Of a DNA stretch of 64,000 bases, positions 50,701 to 64,000 are shown in pieces (positions within the stretch are counted from its first letter, which is position 1; each line of letters begins with the position of its first letter). This DNA comes from Melanocharis versteri. Taxonomy: Eukaryota; Chordata; Aves; Passeriformes; Melanocharitidae. The position numbers and the translations under genes are program-made. The DNA lies in assembly GCA_013397845.1 (NCBI GenBank), contig VZTG01007868.1:943082-1007081 (forward strand), read 5' to 3'. The notes beneath the pieces are model-generated. The model saw only the letters and a program-made list of their open reading frames with translations, searched no databases and was not told the origin of the DNA.

Positions 50701-53700
50701 CTCGAGCTCCCAAATCAGTGCTTGTAACTTCAATCTCAGGCTGAAGCATTCAGTACACACTACCCTAAACTAGGAATATGTTCCCCTGATGCTTCTATTC
50801 CAAGTATTTGTGAGTTAATTCTAAAAACAGCTTTTCAGAGCAGCTCCCGAGGCTGGTGCTTTTCCCTTTCTCATGCACCCTGTGACCTTTGCAGGTGAGA
50901 GGGGGAACATCAGCCCCCTGAGGTGCTTTTCACACTTCCCTCAAGGTGAACAATGACCGGGTGCAAACTTTACAACACCAGGACTAAATTTCAAACCCAG
51001 TAACCTGGAGATGGAAGATAGGCAGGAGACACTTGATAACGACTGGTTTGACAAAGCACTCGGAGTTCCCCAAATTCCAGTGCATCTTGCTCCACCTGGC
51101 CCCTGGGAGGGTGATTGTCTCCCATTCATCCCACCTGGGCTAAAGGGTTTTGCTGATATCTGCGTGTTCCAGTGCATTCTACATAAATACATATTTATCT
51201 GTTAACATCTCTGCTGTTTTCAGCGCCCAAGTTGCTCTGGAGGAGGGCACAGCTTCATTCCTGCTCCAGTTATTTCCCTCCCCAGGGCTGCCATGAAAAC
51301 AACAAATGAAATCACATGGATGATGATCTTGTCAGGTCTCATCAGCAAAGAAGAGCTGGCCCGGTCATTATTAGAATAAGAGATCTAAAATATAAGTTTG
51401 AAACAAGACTACCAAACTTTTATACACCGAGCTGAAGTCACTCACTGCAGCTTTCCTGTAACAAATCACTTTCCTGCAAGGATTTTACAGAACTTTTCAT
51501 GTTCATGAAGGACCACTGGAAAAAATAGTTGTACAAATGGCAAAAAGAATGAGTCAGCTGCTCAGTTTATTTAAGATCCCTGCAACTTGCACGGCAGTTT
51601 AAAACAAGTTGCACAGGAAATTCAGTCAGCAAAATATATTAAAAAATATTTTAAAAACCTTTATTAGGACTGGATTTGCAAAGAGAAAGAAATTTCCAAC
51701 CAAGATGCCAGCAGTGTGATTATATCAGCCTGCTACAAAACAATTAAAAGTAATGAAATTTTGACTTCTCGCTAAGTGCTAAGAAGCTTAAGATTAGTAT
51801 TTGGTTAATCCTCCAGTCCCATGGAGAAGCCCTCACATGGACCAGACAGCATTCTGGAGGTGGTAGCGCTGCCCCACAGCTTCTCAGCAGCATCGCTCAT
51901 CATGGAGCAGGAGACTGACAGCTCCAAGCAACAGCAGCACGCCTACAACCAGCTTCTACAATGTATAGATTCGCTCAAAGGTGCACAGAGACCCTCTGTG
52001 CAAAAAGGCTCAGGTGACAGCTAAGGGTACAACACCAACCTGTCTTGAGAAGCACACAAAACTGGTGCACCTATACTGAACTGCATCCTCCAGCAGAGAT
52101 TTGTGTCTGAGGAGGGACTCGTGACTGCCCACTCTCAGGGAGGAGCAGGGCAGGAAGGACTAAAAAAATATTATTGAATTTTTTTTTTAAATATATGAGA
52201 ACATTTTAAAAGCCTTTGGGCACACACCCCCAAAAATAACCCCACTGCCCACAGTACTATTTCAAGTGCCAACTTTAAGGCTTCATTCAGCTTTGCCAAT
52301 GGCTACTGGAAGGTTCAGGGTCCCTGAGGGAATCGCTGGGTTGGGAGGAGCTGCTGCAGGCTTGCCAGTGCAGACGTGTGCCCAGCTGGTCCCAGGCAAT
52401 GGGATACACCCTGGTGGCTGCGGCAGCCTTCCAGCAGCTCCAACTCCTGCCACAGAGCAGACTGGAACCAGGGCACTCCGACAAAGCCTCTGCAGAGAAG
52501 GCAGAGTCATCTCCTCATTCTACAGAGCACGGGCCATGGGATGTACTGTCCAATATAAACAAACACCTTGGAGGGGATGCAGAGAAAAAGGCACTATGGT
52601 CCATTTATATGTAACAGTAAATGCCATTTAATTCTCATTATAAATTGAGCATGATTCCCACCACCTGCCCCTCTCACCCCCACCTCCCCAGCCCACAGGG
52701 AAAATGCTGGAGCAGTTGCTGGAATCACTACATTTCACCGAGGCAAATCTACAGCTTTTCATCTTGGGTCTGAAACTTTGCTGGGAAAAGATGAAAGAAC
52801 TGATGACAGTAAGATCTGTGAAATTATGGTTAAACAGGCTGAAGTGGATCTTAAAGGCAAAAGGTCAATGTGAGTGATTTTTAATATTTTCTTTCAAAAC
52901 AATGTTCATGTGGGTTTCAGGGAAGGGTAAGGTTATTCAGAAACTTGAAAATGCTATGTGTAAGGTGTGCCATCAAGGACAATATCTGGAACACTGAAGA
53001 ACTCCATCAGACCACAGACCAGACAACCAATAAAACAGTAACATTAGTAGTAAGAGCGAGGATTCTGCTGCTTGAAAAAAAATGAAAGAAAAGGAAGGCA
53101 TTTCCAAAGAAATTTTATTTTGCAATGCAATATTGTATTTTATGATTCTCCACTTTGTGTTTTAAAGCAGAAATCAGTTATGTCTATCTTTTCTATACAA
53201 ACACCACCTCTTAAAACGAAAAAGAAGCTTCAGTGAGAACACAGCTATGGCAGCATCAGTCAGAGAGTGGAGTAATGAAGCTGATGCAAATACTTCAGAC
53301 TAAGACTCGAACTTCCCCCCAACTCTGAAGTGTTCAGCTTCCTGGGAGTCAGTGTGGGCAATTTGGCAGGCATGCTCATGAATATATTAACTGACAAGAA
53401 CCATCCCCCCCCCACCCCGTTAATATATTTCAGGAGGAAAACATGTAGAGAGGCTCAAATAGCTAAATATCTCAGGCTAAAAATATCAAGAACTCCCTCA
53501 GCTGGAAGTTGTTAGCAAGAGCTCTGATAAAAATAAGGAACCAGGACAGCATAAATTCTTTCCTTTCCCTGCAGAAAATAAACTACATTTGGGAGGAAAG
53601 TATTCAAAACATAATAAAAGAGGTGACTCACCCCTTTCAACACGCAGCACACAGTGCATGGAAGGAGGGGAGGGGGACAGGGATGCAAACCCAGTGGAGT

Positions 53701-53770
53701 CGTCCTGCTGGGGGAGCAGCAATTCCCAGCTCCAGCTCAGCTCCTGGACAGGTCACCACAGCAGCTCTGT

Positions 53771-53783
53771 CACACACACACAC
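53771..53783. repeat. Short (CA)n run
   Basis: Thirteen-base CA run followed by a C tract. Confidence 0.85.
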
Positions 53784-54791
53784 CCCCGCCCTGAGGGAGC
53801 CCTGTGCCTCCTGAAGGGCTTCAGAGACAGCAAATGACCACACTGAGCAAATGGCTGCTCCTGGAGCCTTCTCCTGAGGTTAGTGGGATGCTCCTCCAGA
53901 AGGCTCCTAACACCTACAGCACGAACTGCAAGACTATGCATATTTTAAATTCACCTCTTAGCCAACAATATTTGCAGACATGGGCTGCATTCTTTATTTC
54001 TTGCGTATTTCTCAAACTTACCTTGACGCAGTCCAATGAGAAAACCCAGAACTAGCAGAGCCAGCTTGGCTTTGGTTTGCAAGCAGACACACGCACATCA
54101 CCCTGTTCTTTCATTTTTGGGCAGGCAGGGTATCAAAAAGCAAGCCCAAACCACCTACATTTAACAGCCTTCCACACTCAGAAGAAGAAAGGAGCTGAGC
54201 AGGATGGGCTTGTCTCAGCTACAGAGGAAACACAGCAAACATGGTGTCTTAGGACAACCAAACCAGCAAATAATTTACAACGGCATCCCATTCCTTCGTT
54301 CTGGATGGAGCATCCTGCATAAACAGAAATGATCTGGCTAAAGCACATCACAAGACTTACAATTTCATAATAACATAACTGTACACCCATACATCACATT
54401 GGGTCAGACACCAGAGATACTCAAAAGGGTTTGGACCTTTCAGAGCCACATTTACTGCCTCCGTCCCTGCAGTATCCCACAGCTGGGTAGGATGCTTCTG
54501 CACAGCAACATCTCCACTCCTTTGAGAGGTAAAAACTCAGAAAAGAAAGAGAATACCTGTGCAAGTCTGAATCTGCACTTGAATGCCCAAGAGATTGATG
54601 AAATTTACCTAATTTTACAAACTGCGTGACATAAGTAAAAAAATGCAACTCTGCCACTAGAAAATACTCAGATGATGCCAAGATGATTTTTGTTTTTTCT
54701 TTTATATACCTTTAACACGGTTCTACATATCCACAAGTACTAGCATGCCTACTTGTAATGCTTTAAGTCTGCTAACTTAGCATGGTTCCAG

Positions 54792-55129
54792 TGTTCTGTA
54801 GGGCCAGGAGACCAAACAACCCAGAAACTGCATAGCCAGGAGACCAAACATTCTACTACGCTGGGGGGCCAAGATCCTCTAGTAGAACATATTCTGTAAA
54901 CTAGAAATTAGCCCACCCAAGCCCCATTATTGGGTACCCTTGTTAGATATGTTCATGTGTAAAGGTCTATAACTTGTATACTTGATTTACCGTGGGTGTG
55001 CATTGCGACGCGTTCCACCTTGGCGAAGCGATGCATCGACGGGATCCTATTAAAGATATCGAGGGAAACAACTCCCTCACCCTCTAACCGTGTCTGGCTT
55101 TCATTTTCTAAGACCAGAAAAAGGCGTCA
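54792..55129 (+). mobile_element. Endogenous-retrovirus-like solo LTR, plus strand
   Basis: This block differs sharply from its AT-rich surroundings. It opens near 54792-54797 with TG, and a 16-base direct repeat (gccaggagaccaaaca) lies at 54803-54818 and 54835-54850, 32 bases apart as in U3 enhancer duplications. A reverse CCAAT ('cattattggg'), a possible TATA-like 'cttgtatact', a CpG-dense segment (at least ten CpG in 54995-55130, for example 'gcgacgcgttcc' and 'ggcgaagcgatg') and ATTAAA at 55049-55054 follow. It may end in 'gcgtca' near 55129. No target-site duplication was identified and no internal viral genes adjoin it, so it would be a solo LTR. The retained CpG content suggests a fairly recent insertion. 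It lies antisense to the SSBP gene. Confidence 0.6.
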
Positions 55130-58100
55130 AGATCCCAGCCACCTCAAAAAGAAATATTCTCGGACTCTAGATACAAATACAGAACAGTAGGAGTGGGCTG
55201 GAAAATGATTGTTTACCGAATTTGAATCTCTGAATGTAAAGGAAAAAAATCTTGACTCCAATGTAAGGACATCTCAACATCTTCACTGAGGAACGTCACA
55301 ACGTAACTCATGGATTGTATCACATCCCTGACAGAGCTTTTTCTAACAGTTTGTAACAGTAATTTTTCAATTTTACATGTTGGATGAAGACACACAGAGG
55401 TTCTGGGAAGTTTCCTGTGCTGAAGAGTGGGTTGAGGGAAGAGACAGGAAGGTTTGTCCCAGGAGCAGCTCTGAGTACCCAGGCATACCATGTATTAGCT
55501 TAGAACACACAGAATTTTTACCTGTTACCATTACAGCCATAAGGCTGTGGGGCAAAGCGGGTTCAAACACACTTTGATCCTTGAGATGGCTTCTATATTC
55601 TTTCAAATAATGGTACACATCTGTCCTGTCCTCTTCTAAATGTTCATGTTCAGCTAAAGTATCTGCAGCTGGCTTAAGAGTGACAGCTCTCCACCCATCT
55701 GAGGTCCCTTCACCACCACCAGGTGAGAAAACAGAACGGAGCCCTTCATCCTGGTTTTCATGCTGCTTTCAGAGTTCCTCCAAGCCCTGGAACCAGACTG
55801 TGAAGTTCTGTCATTCCCTAGCAGAATCAATAGAGCTGGAAGGAAAAAAACCCTCACAAACCAAAAAGCAGACAAACAAAAAAGAATAAACTTTCAGAGC
55901 ACAAAAGCTTCTTCAGGTCACTCGGGCTGCCAGAAGGTAAGAAAAAACTCTTTTCTTTTTTGGACAAACTTGTGTCAGTCGCTGGGGGGGCTGTCCAGGG
56001 AGAAACATGGATGGAAGCTTGTTGGGGGAATCAAAAGCTTGTTCTACCAGATTAGCACTAGGGGAGTAGAGCACTCCCAGGCAGAAAAAAGTTACACATA
56101 TGGACTGCTTTAAGAAACTGGGTTGTTGGGTACTCCTTTTGTTGGTCCTGAAGGGAAGTAAATACTGGTGTTGAACATTGATCCTAAAGACAAGTAAATA
56201 CAGGTGTTGAACATAAAATCAGCCTTGGTGAGGTAACTACAGTCATTGCAAACCAACAGGTAGGACCCAGTAAATTTTGTGTTTCCACACCAAGCAACAT
56301 GACAAGGGTGTAAGGCTGACACTGAACCAGCTCAAAAGTGGACCTAGAGTGCAGTTACTCTATTAACTCTGAAAATGCCCCTTTTAATTTTATTCCATAT
56401 TTTAATCAAAACTGTTTGTTGTTTATTTTGTCTTTTTTTCCCCACCAATCTGCTTCTGTGATTCAACACATGCAAGTCATGCCCATTTGCCTGTTCTAAA
56501 GACACAGATACCAACCCTTGATATATAAATAAGATTACATACATTCATACATACACCTATAAACACACACAAACAAAGGCAACATAGTGGGAAAAAATAG
56601 TGCTGGGAGAATGCAATGGTCATCTCTCTTCAGCTATGTTAATCCTTCAAATATGTTCCTGGACTGGGAAAAGAGAAACACCAAGAAAGTTATGGGCTTG
56701 TTAAAAACTGCCTGTCACAGAACTGGACTGAAGTTTAGCTGAAATCCACAACTGAATCACAAAGGCAGGAAGAACATAAAAACATTTCCATTTTGAGGCT
56801 GCAGAATACACAGCAACTACTTTGCCAAGTTGCACTGTTGGTCCTTTTAAATCTCATTTCTTGGTTCCTTTCACAGCACCCTTGGAATGTCTCAGAATAA
56901 GGTGTCAGGAAGCCCGAGGCACATCTGACACTGCCATGGGTTAGGTTTCCCTACATTTTCCTCAATTAGTTTTTCACTTGTGCCTGGAATTACTGAGGAT
57001 TTCCAATGTTTGTGCTGAGCATTAAGTGCCTGTGCTCACTCCAGCCCACAACCATTTGCAGAAGGCAAAGCTCTCTGTAAAAACACACCACACCAGAGAG
57101 GCCCTCTAATTATGCTTTGCCCATTGAATTGCACAGTGTACACTGTGCAAAGTGAAATTAAACAGAAACTAATACCAAAACACTTCCACAAGCTCTGTGT
57201 GTTTCCCTGCGGCTGCAGCTGATCATCCCCAGTGCTGCTCTATCAGGGAGCCCCTTCTGCACGACCTGCTCTCTGAAGTACGGAACAGGTACTCCCACGA
57301 GCTGCTGCAGGCATGACCCTGCATTTTCAAATGCATTTATTTGGCTCACAGTCTAAGTACTGAAACCACAGAGTCCTTTTTTGACGTTTTGAAGTATATC
57401 ATAAGAGCTTTGCTAGATAGCGATAGGAGTGAAAAACTGCTCAGTCCACTTACATTGTTTTACAGGAAAAATACTTACGGTTTTATGACAAGGAAATCTG
57501 TCTATTATCCTTTTTTTTCCTCCTAAATGAGTAATCCCACCCAGAACTGGACACCGACACCAGGCAACTTCTGTCTTTGTTTTTTCTCTAGTTTGGAATT
57601 ACTAAATACAGACTTACAGGTCTGTCTGGGGAATATGGGTAACATTTTATAAACAACTTTTTTTGATTATTGGATTTAACAGGAATACATCTTCATGCAG
57701 TACTCCAGTCTGCTTTTGCTTCTAATAATCTATTTAAGAGAATCTATGATATCATTCAAATTAGCTTTCTTATTCACTTTTTCTATGCCCCCTAACTACA
57801 GTTGGACAAATTATTTAAGTCTTGCATCTTTGAAGCGAAAGATAGTTTTACTTGGGGTCGGGAGTTGTTTGTTTATTTGGGTTTTGCTGCATTATAATAC
57901 CTCATATTATTTCTAAAAATATTTTGAAGTATATATAACTAGGTTTGTGGATGCACATGTCTACACATAATGGTCTTGTAAAAGTAAACATCTTTCTTTC
58001 ATAAAGAATTAGATGTACATTTAGCAAAATTAGAAGTGACAGTGGATTTGAGGAGCTGCATCAGAAGTCAGGAACACCAAGGTGTTTTACCTTTCAGATC

Positions 58101-60742
58101 TGCTCGTCAAGCCCATTACCAGAGGCACATTTCCAAACTTCCCACACTGCTCTTCATCTCCTGATCAGAAGCTCTCCTTCATCTTTTCCAGCTTTGTATT
58201 TTTTTGTTAACCAACTGTCTTGTGTGCAAGCTCTGTGTGTTTATTTGTTGGTCATGTACTTCTACACCAACTCAGAAAATCAACTTTCATTTTTATTATT
58301 TTACAATGTGCATATAAACACACAGAAAAACCAAATTCCTCAGGCTGGGATATATGCCCATAAGTTTTTTAAACATCACCTTCATGTACATGTATCCTCT
58401 CCAAATTGACATTTCAAGGAATATTAAACAATTAAAGGAGACAAACAGTTCAAGAGACACACAATAGGAGTCATAACCTTCACTTCCAGGGCAGTTTCAG
58501 ATTTGGCAAGGGAGCCTCATTATTCCTGACAGACCTGATGAAATTTCAGTAACTCACCCACACTCCAACCACACAAAAAGCACCTGCAGCTCCCCAGCAG
58601 CACCTCAGCTCAAAGGCTGACCCGAACAGGAGCCATCCAAGGCTGGCCCCCACTCTTTGAGAGTTAGCTGGGAGAAGAACATAAATAACATATTTAGCAT
58701 GGAGAATGGGGTGGGGCTTTGGTTTCTCCAATCCTGCTGTTGCTGTTACAGGGAGCATCAGGTGGCAGCCTCACCTCCAGCCTCACAAATCCCCCCGTAT
58801 TTATGACAAAATCACACACCTGTCAGCCACATGATCCACTCTGTCCCAACACCGTCCAGAACAACGTATTTATTTAGGAATTACACTTCCATTTCTGTAC
58901 TGCAGTATCTTCCTCAGAAAGCACAACCCCTCCCACGGAAAGGAACACAGGCTGCTGCAGCTTGCCGGTAAAGCAAGCTGAATGATGGATGCTGATGTTG
59001 CTGGAATTTTTTTTCTAACCTAGAAAACATGTTTTCAAGACTAAAACCCAACACTTTTTTATAAGCATTAAGGTGTTTACCGCAGAAAACATACATAATA
59101 TTTTACCTTCTTCTGACTACCTGTAAAAATGCTCAATTCCAGCAGTGGAACATTCTTATTAACTTTCCAAACTCATTAAGTAAATACAAAAATGCACCTG
59201 CTAGTAACAAGACATTATCAATAGCAATATAAAAATAAAATTGCATGCACTGGAATTTACATATACTGGTAACTCATTAGTGCTGATTACTTACTGCTTC
59301 TGTATTTTCGAAACACGGGATTCTTTCTATGAAAATTAGAGGGGTTTGGGTTGGTTTTAAGGTGAAATCTCTCCCAAGAATCAGAGTCATGGGAAAAAAA
59401 ATGGAAATTAATGTAAAGCACATGACATCATGTAATCAGTAACTTCTTAAATTTCTTCTTCATGATGGAAATGTCTTTCAAAGACAGTATTTTATTTAGG
59501 AATGGGAGAAAGGAAGAAAAGAAACAGTCAAGCCCAAGTAGCAAGTTAGGAATTCATTGACAATGTAGGCCTGATCAACCCCATCTAGAGTTTGGGGTTA
59601 ACATCAAGGGTTGTACTTCAACCAGACCCAGAAAACTCCAAAAACCACCAAGCACAAACCCAAAGGCAGATTTAAAGCCTAACAAGGATGGGATGAAGCA
59701 GCCCATGAATTCAATGCATAGAGGAGCTGAACAACCCTCACCATCCACAACCACAGCTGACAAACTGTACCTGCCGTCAGAAATGTGATTTCTGAAATCT
59801 GGATTTCCTCAAATTGTAATTTTCAATTGATATTTGCACAGGAAACAAGGTGGGGCACAAAAATGTGTGGTGTCACAGTGTTCTTTCACAGGTGGCTCTA
59901 GCTTAAAAATAAACCCTAAAATACTCCAGTACTCTTGCTCAAAGAAAGACTGAGAGAAATTTGGAAAGCCTAGAGAAAAAGATGGGCAATATAAATTATA
60001 CTAATCTAAATTTTTGTTCTTTTATCACAAACTGGGCCCGTTTTCCTAGAGAGGAGATGGGTATGTCAAAGCTGTGTGCAGCTGGGGCTTGGAGGAGCCA
60101 AAGACTTTTTCACAAGAGGCTCAGGTCACTCTGGACACAGGGAATGCAGGGGCAAAGGGAGGGGAAAGGAAGGGCTTTGGGGATAGAAACACCTTCAGAA
60201 CAGAAAGGCAAGAGCCCAACATTATCCATCAAGAAAAAGTGATGTCAGCTCAGTTTGGTTCACCTGGGAGAGTGGGCAGCAGGCAAAAGGAGGAGCAGGT
60301 GGAAAAGTTAATATTTTAACTTTTGACTTGCCTGTCACATGACACCTGCATCAGCAAACATCTTCATGAAACAGAAAATCAGGGTACAATCAGATGAAGT
60401 AAATGATGGAAGAGTCACTAACAGCATGTTTCTACAGAACAGAGAACATTTCAGGAAAGCTCTTCCTACCCTAAGCCAACTCCACTACAAGACTTCCATT
60501 AATGAGTGGTACATATAAAAACAGAAGTGTACATGACAAATCAGGAAAGATTACAAGCCCTTCTGGGGACAGGAAAAGAGTATGGAAGGTTAATAACAGA
60601 AAATTCAATACAGGCAAATGTGGAGTACCATGCTCAGGACTAAGAAATCAAATATACAAATATGAAATAGAGAATAATTGGCAAGGCAGCTATGTTGCAA
60701 AAAGAACCTGGAGGGCGTGTGTGACTGCAAAAATGGATTAGT

Positions 60743-60803
60743 TAAAAAACTAAATAAAACAAAACCCCCCAAACAAACAAACAACCCCCCAACAACAACA
60801 ATA
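60743..60803. repeat. A/C-rich low-complexity tract
   Basis: Sixty bases of A and C with two runs of six C, composition like the 50.5-kb block. Confidence 0.9.
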
Positions 60804-63800
60804 AACATGCAAGTGTTCCAGAGGGTATTAGCAGCATTGTTTTCTCTATATTACCTCAAATGAGAGGTAATTATTTAATTCTGCTCTGGACACGCTACTA
60901 ACAATATGGAGAAAAAACAAACAGTCCAGAGAAAAGAAACAAGAAGTGTGAAGGGGAAAAAAATGACCCACCACAAAAATGTTCCGTTTATTTTTATATT
61001 TGGTGGAAAGTAAACAGCTAGGACTCTATGGTCTTGATTACTGCCATATTTCAGTTTCTAAGAAAGGGACATTTTATGTTCTCACCCGTTCCCTTCCTGG
61101 AACTGGAAGTGAGAATTACCCCAAAGACTGGAGAAGCATGGACAGAGATCATCAAGATTTCTGGATGAACACGTTTGCTGGTATCTGAGGATGATTTTCT
61201 CTGAGGAGCTGAAACAACACCTGCCCACTGCCTGAACAACCTTGACTTAGGGGTCAGTGGCTGAACTGAGCAGAAGAAACCCCTCAGCTGTGACTCAGCC
61301 TGGACCAGCACTCCTTCCTGGAGTGTTTGTGCACCAAAAAAAGCAGAAAACAAGTGGTCCTAACCCCAAGCAACACAGCTGGAAAGCTCTGTAGACACAG
61401 CTCCTGAACATTCGAGGAGAAAAAACATCATGTGGTTGCGCCCAAAGGAGCCTTAGCAGAAAACTCTCAAAAATAAGGTGTTTTGAGCTCATCGCCTGCA
61501 GAGCACCACAGGAGGCTGTGCAGGGCAGTGACCCTTCCATGAAGTGGCTCTGCTCAATCAGTCACCCCAAACCACACAAGTGAGTCTCCCTCCCTAAGCA
61601 CAGCAGCCTGGAGAGGCCCTGCTGCAGGTGAGTGTGCAGCTCTCCACCCTGGATAACTTCGAGTGCGTTTTCCAGCTTGAAGTGTATCCACAAGAGAGAC
61701 AGCAGTTTCAAAAAAATACTACATTTCTACAAGTTCCTTTGGCATCTCATCCTGTGGCAAGAGAGACAGTGGAAGCTGTCCATATGCATTTCTGGTTTAT
61801 GTGATACTCTAAAAAGGAAAAAAAAAAATTCAGGGCTACATAGCTCAAATTGAGCACCCAATAACCAATAAACATTTTTGCTTTTTGCTTTCCTGCATCT
61901 TAGTGTCACTTCCAAACTGGCTGTCGGTCAGGAGTGGCTTGATGCCTATTTTTAGAGGTGAAGCTCAGACACTGTGGAGCTGGGCACCAAAGAAACAACA
62001 CAATCTTCCTGTAGGAACAGCCGTATTATGAAACAGCAAGGCAGCCATAAGGCACAAACCGCAAGACAGCAAAATAGCAAATTATCAAATAGCTGCTCAT
62101 TACCAAAACAATGCTCTTCCCTGTACAATAAAAACGCCAGAGCTTTTTTTTCCAGAGGGGAAAAAAAAAAAAAAATCAGTGAACATGCAAATGAGGGCAA
62201 AGTGAGAAATACGCTCAGTGTATATCTGCATTTTCCAAGTTAAGAGAACATTTTCGGGAATGCAAGTACAGCACTCAGACACTGCAGAGACACTGTTCCA
62301 GCTGCTTCTGAATGGCAAATCCTACCCTTCCCTCTCAGGGCTCTGACATCCCTGAGACACAGCTCCAGGCCTGCCACACATCCCTCGGTCAGCTGCCACC
62401 TCATAGGTGTGGGTAGGTTTTACCTCGGGCACAACACATTTCACACCCCCGCTCCCACAAGTCCTTCCTGGCAGCAAAGGAAAGGTCATTTCCCAGCACC
62501 TGGAGGGACAGAATGTTCCTCCCAGCTCAACAAAAGCCTCCCACTTCCTGACCTGCCCCCGGGCTGTCCTGGCTCTGCTCCCTCCCGCCAGATCTGTGTC
62601 CCTGGTCCAGATGCTCCAGCCCCCTCTCAGACCCCTGATCCCAGGGCCAGTTCTCTTAGGGAGCAATTCTCTGTCTCCCCTCTCCAGACTGGCCATTTCC
62701 ATCCCCGTTTCCTCCATGCTCCCTGTTATCTCTGTGTCCTGACACCTCACAGCTGCAGGCTCCAGCTGCTCACATCTCCACTTTCCTTCCCACCCAGCCC
62801 CAATTTTCCTCCCCTCTGATCTCAGGATTTGCTGCCTCCCAGCGAAGATGAAATATTCAGCGATTACAGTCAGTAAGCCCTAAGCATATGCAAATGGATC
62901 TTTTTGAAAACGCTTGTATCCTGGCTAAATTCAGATGCTTTGTCATGCAAATGAGAGAAAGACACATCCCTGGAATCAAATCCCTCATCCTTTTCTTTTT
63001 CGACCAGATTTCAAGTCTGTTGAAGGATAGGGGTATCGTTGGTCTTCCACGGTAAAAGTTGAGAAAACTTTTAAAACATCTGAAAACACGTTTTTTCCTT
63101 TGCCTAATTTTCAAATAGGGCCACATTTCAACTGAACTTTCACACACAAAAACGTCCAATAAATCGGCACAATGCTTAAATATTGCATTATAACTTTTCC
63201 ACCGAAACAGTAGAAGTTTGGCAAAGTTACTAAAATCTTGGCTGCTTTAATACTTGTGACACTATCATATGCCTGCAATTTAGGCAGAATGAATTTTTTC
63301 CGTGTACCTGTTTAATCTGAATGGCAGCACGTACATTACCTGAAACATTTTCATGTGCTCCCCAGACACCTGTGCAGAGTAAGGGAGCATCTGAAGCACA
63401 CGGCCAACAATAAATACTGATAAATAGCTACTACTTCCAGAGCCTTTTCTTCTGCACACTTTATTAAAAGGTATATTCTTCCAAAACGCCGGATGTTCAT
63501 AGATTCCCTGAGCAGCACAACTGCAACTTTTACAAGTTAGACCTGATGGATGAAATCCATGTGTAAATGTCAAACCCGAATTTTCTAAAACAGGCAGGGT
63601 TAAACTACCAGATTCCTCTTCAAAGGATGGAAAAAAAATAATGTATCTTTTACCACCAGGAACTTAAAAAACTAGCTGGCCATTTCCCAGGGATGAGTAG
63701 CAAATTCATCACTGAAGCCGGTTAATTTTTATCTGAATCTTATTTTTACGTAGCTTACAAACATTGTAGTGCAAAAACGTGACTAAACCATGTAAACTTG

Positions 63801-64000
63801 TGAAATGCAGTCTTTTCAAATCTGAGGGGGAAAAAAAAACATGAAAAAAGAAACCCAAACAACTCCACTCATAAAAAGGACCTGCACACACAAACAGACA
63901 ACCACTCAAAACAAACCTGAAGAGAAACAATATTTTGATAAAGCATCCTTTTATAACAAAATAAATCACAGTCTGTAGTCATCCAGTTAGTTTTTAACCA

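Larger units (their letters stand above)
34694..64000 (-). other. Intron 1 of the SSBP gene (3' part, incomplete)
   Basis: Right of the exon 2 acceptor no exon encoding the family's N-terminus (a short Lys/Ser-rich leader ending in Gln-Ala-Arg-Glu-Lys) and no strong CpG-island promoter could be found, so intron 1 exceeds 29.3 kb. It holds a purine tract, a TG/TA repeat, the 35-bp minisatellite with an assembly gap, CR1 fragments at 44.7 and 49.6 kb, A/C-rich blocks at 50.4 and 60.7 kb, and an LTR-like element at 54.8 kb. The 36-41 kb, 45-49 kb, 51-54 kb and 55.2-64 kb stretches show no supportable gene. Confidence 0.75.

Noticed and set aside
62400..62820. GC-rich stretch as a candidate exon 1 or promoter of the SSBP gene
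   Set aside because: It is pyrimidine-rich but CpG-poor, and no leader ending in Gln-Ala-Arg-Glu-Lys with a donor is present on the minus strand.

Overview
This is vertebrate nuclear DNA, almost certainly from a bird. It is AT-rich and intron-dominated. It carries several CR1 LINE fragments with avian-type 3' ends, LTR-like elements and many microsatellites. There are no operons, no dense ORFs and no Alu- or L1-like sequence. Nearly all long open frames are chance frames in low-complexity, tandem-repeat or CR1 DNA.

The one gene I can prove lies on the minus strand. Three short exons at 34621-34693, 30533-30594 and 28851-28935 have consensus GT/AG splice sites and compatible phases (73, 62 and 85 bp). 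Together they encode an uninterrupted stretch of the N-terminal LUFS/LisH domain of a single-stranded DNA-binding protein of the SSBP2/3/4 family, a partner of LDB1/LDB2. By comparison with the family these are coding exons 2, 3 and 4. The residues fit SSBP2 or SSBP3, and the very large introns make me favour SSBP2. These three exons are nearly identical between the paralogues, so that choice is provisional.

Layout from left to right: 1-28850 is the 5' part of intron 4, with no exon 5 found. It holds CR1 copies at about 1.0, 4.4 and 10.5 kb, a CpG-enriched GC-rich patch at 12.75-13.0 kb, and an LTR-like element at 20.4-21.1 kb on the same strand as the gene. The exon 2-4 cluster occupies 28.85-34.69 kb, with a CR1 copy in intron 3. 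From 34694 to 64000 is intron 1, with exon 1 and the promoter presumably beyond the right edge. It contains a 176-bp unbroken purine tract 653 bp upstream of exon 2, a 35-bp-unit minisatellite interrupted by a 61-N assembly gap (42.0-42.6 kb), CR1 fragments at 44.7 and 49.6 kb, an A/C-rich block at 50.4-50.7 kb, and a CpG-rich LTR-like element at 54.8-55.1 kb.

I found no undescribed multi-gene system. The most unusual object is the 35-bp minisatellite. Every complete unit carries a CAG|GTGAG splice-donor match on the gene's strand and a CACCTG E-box, and most units carry a second E-box, CATCTG.
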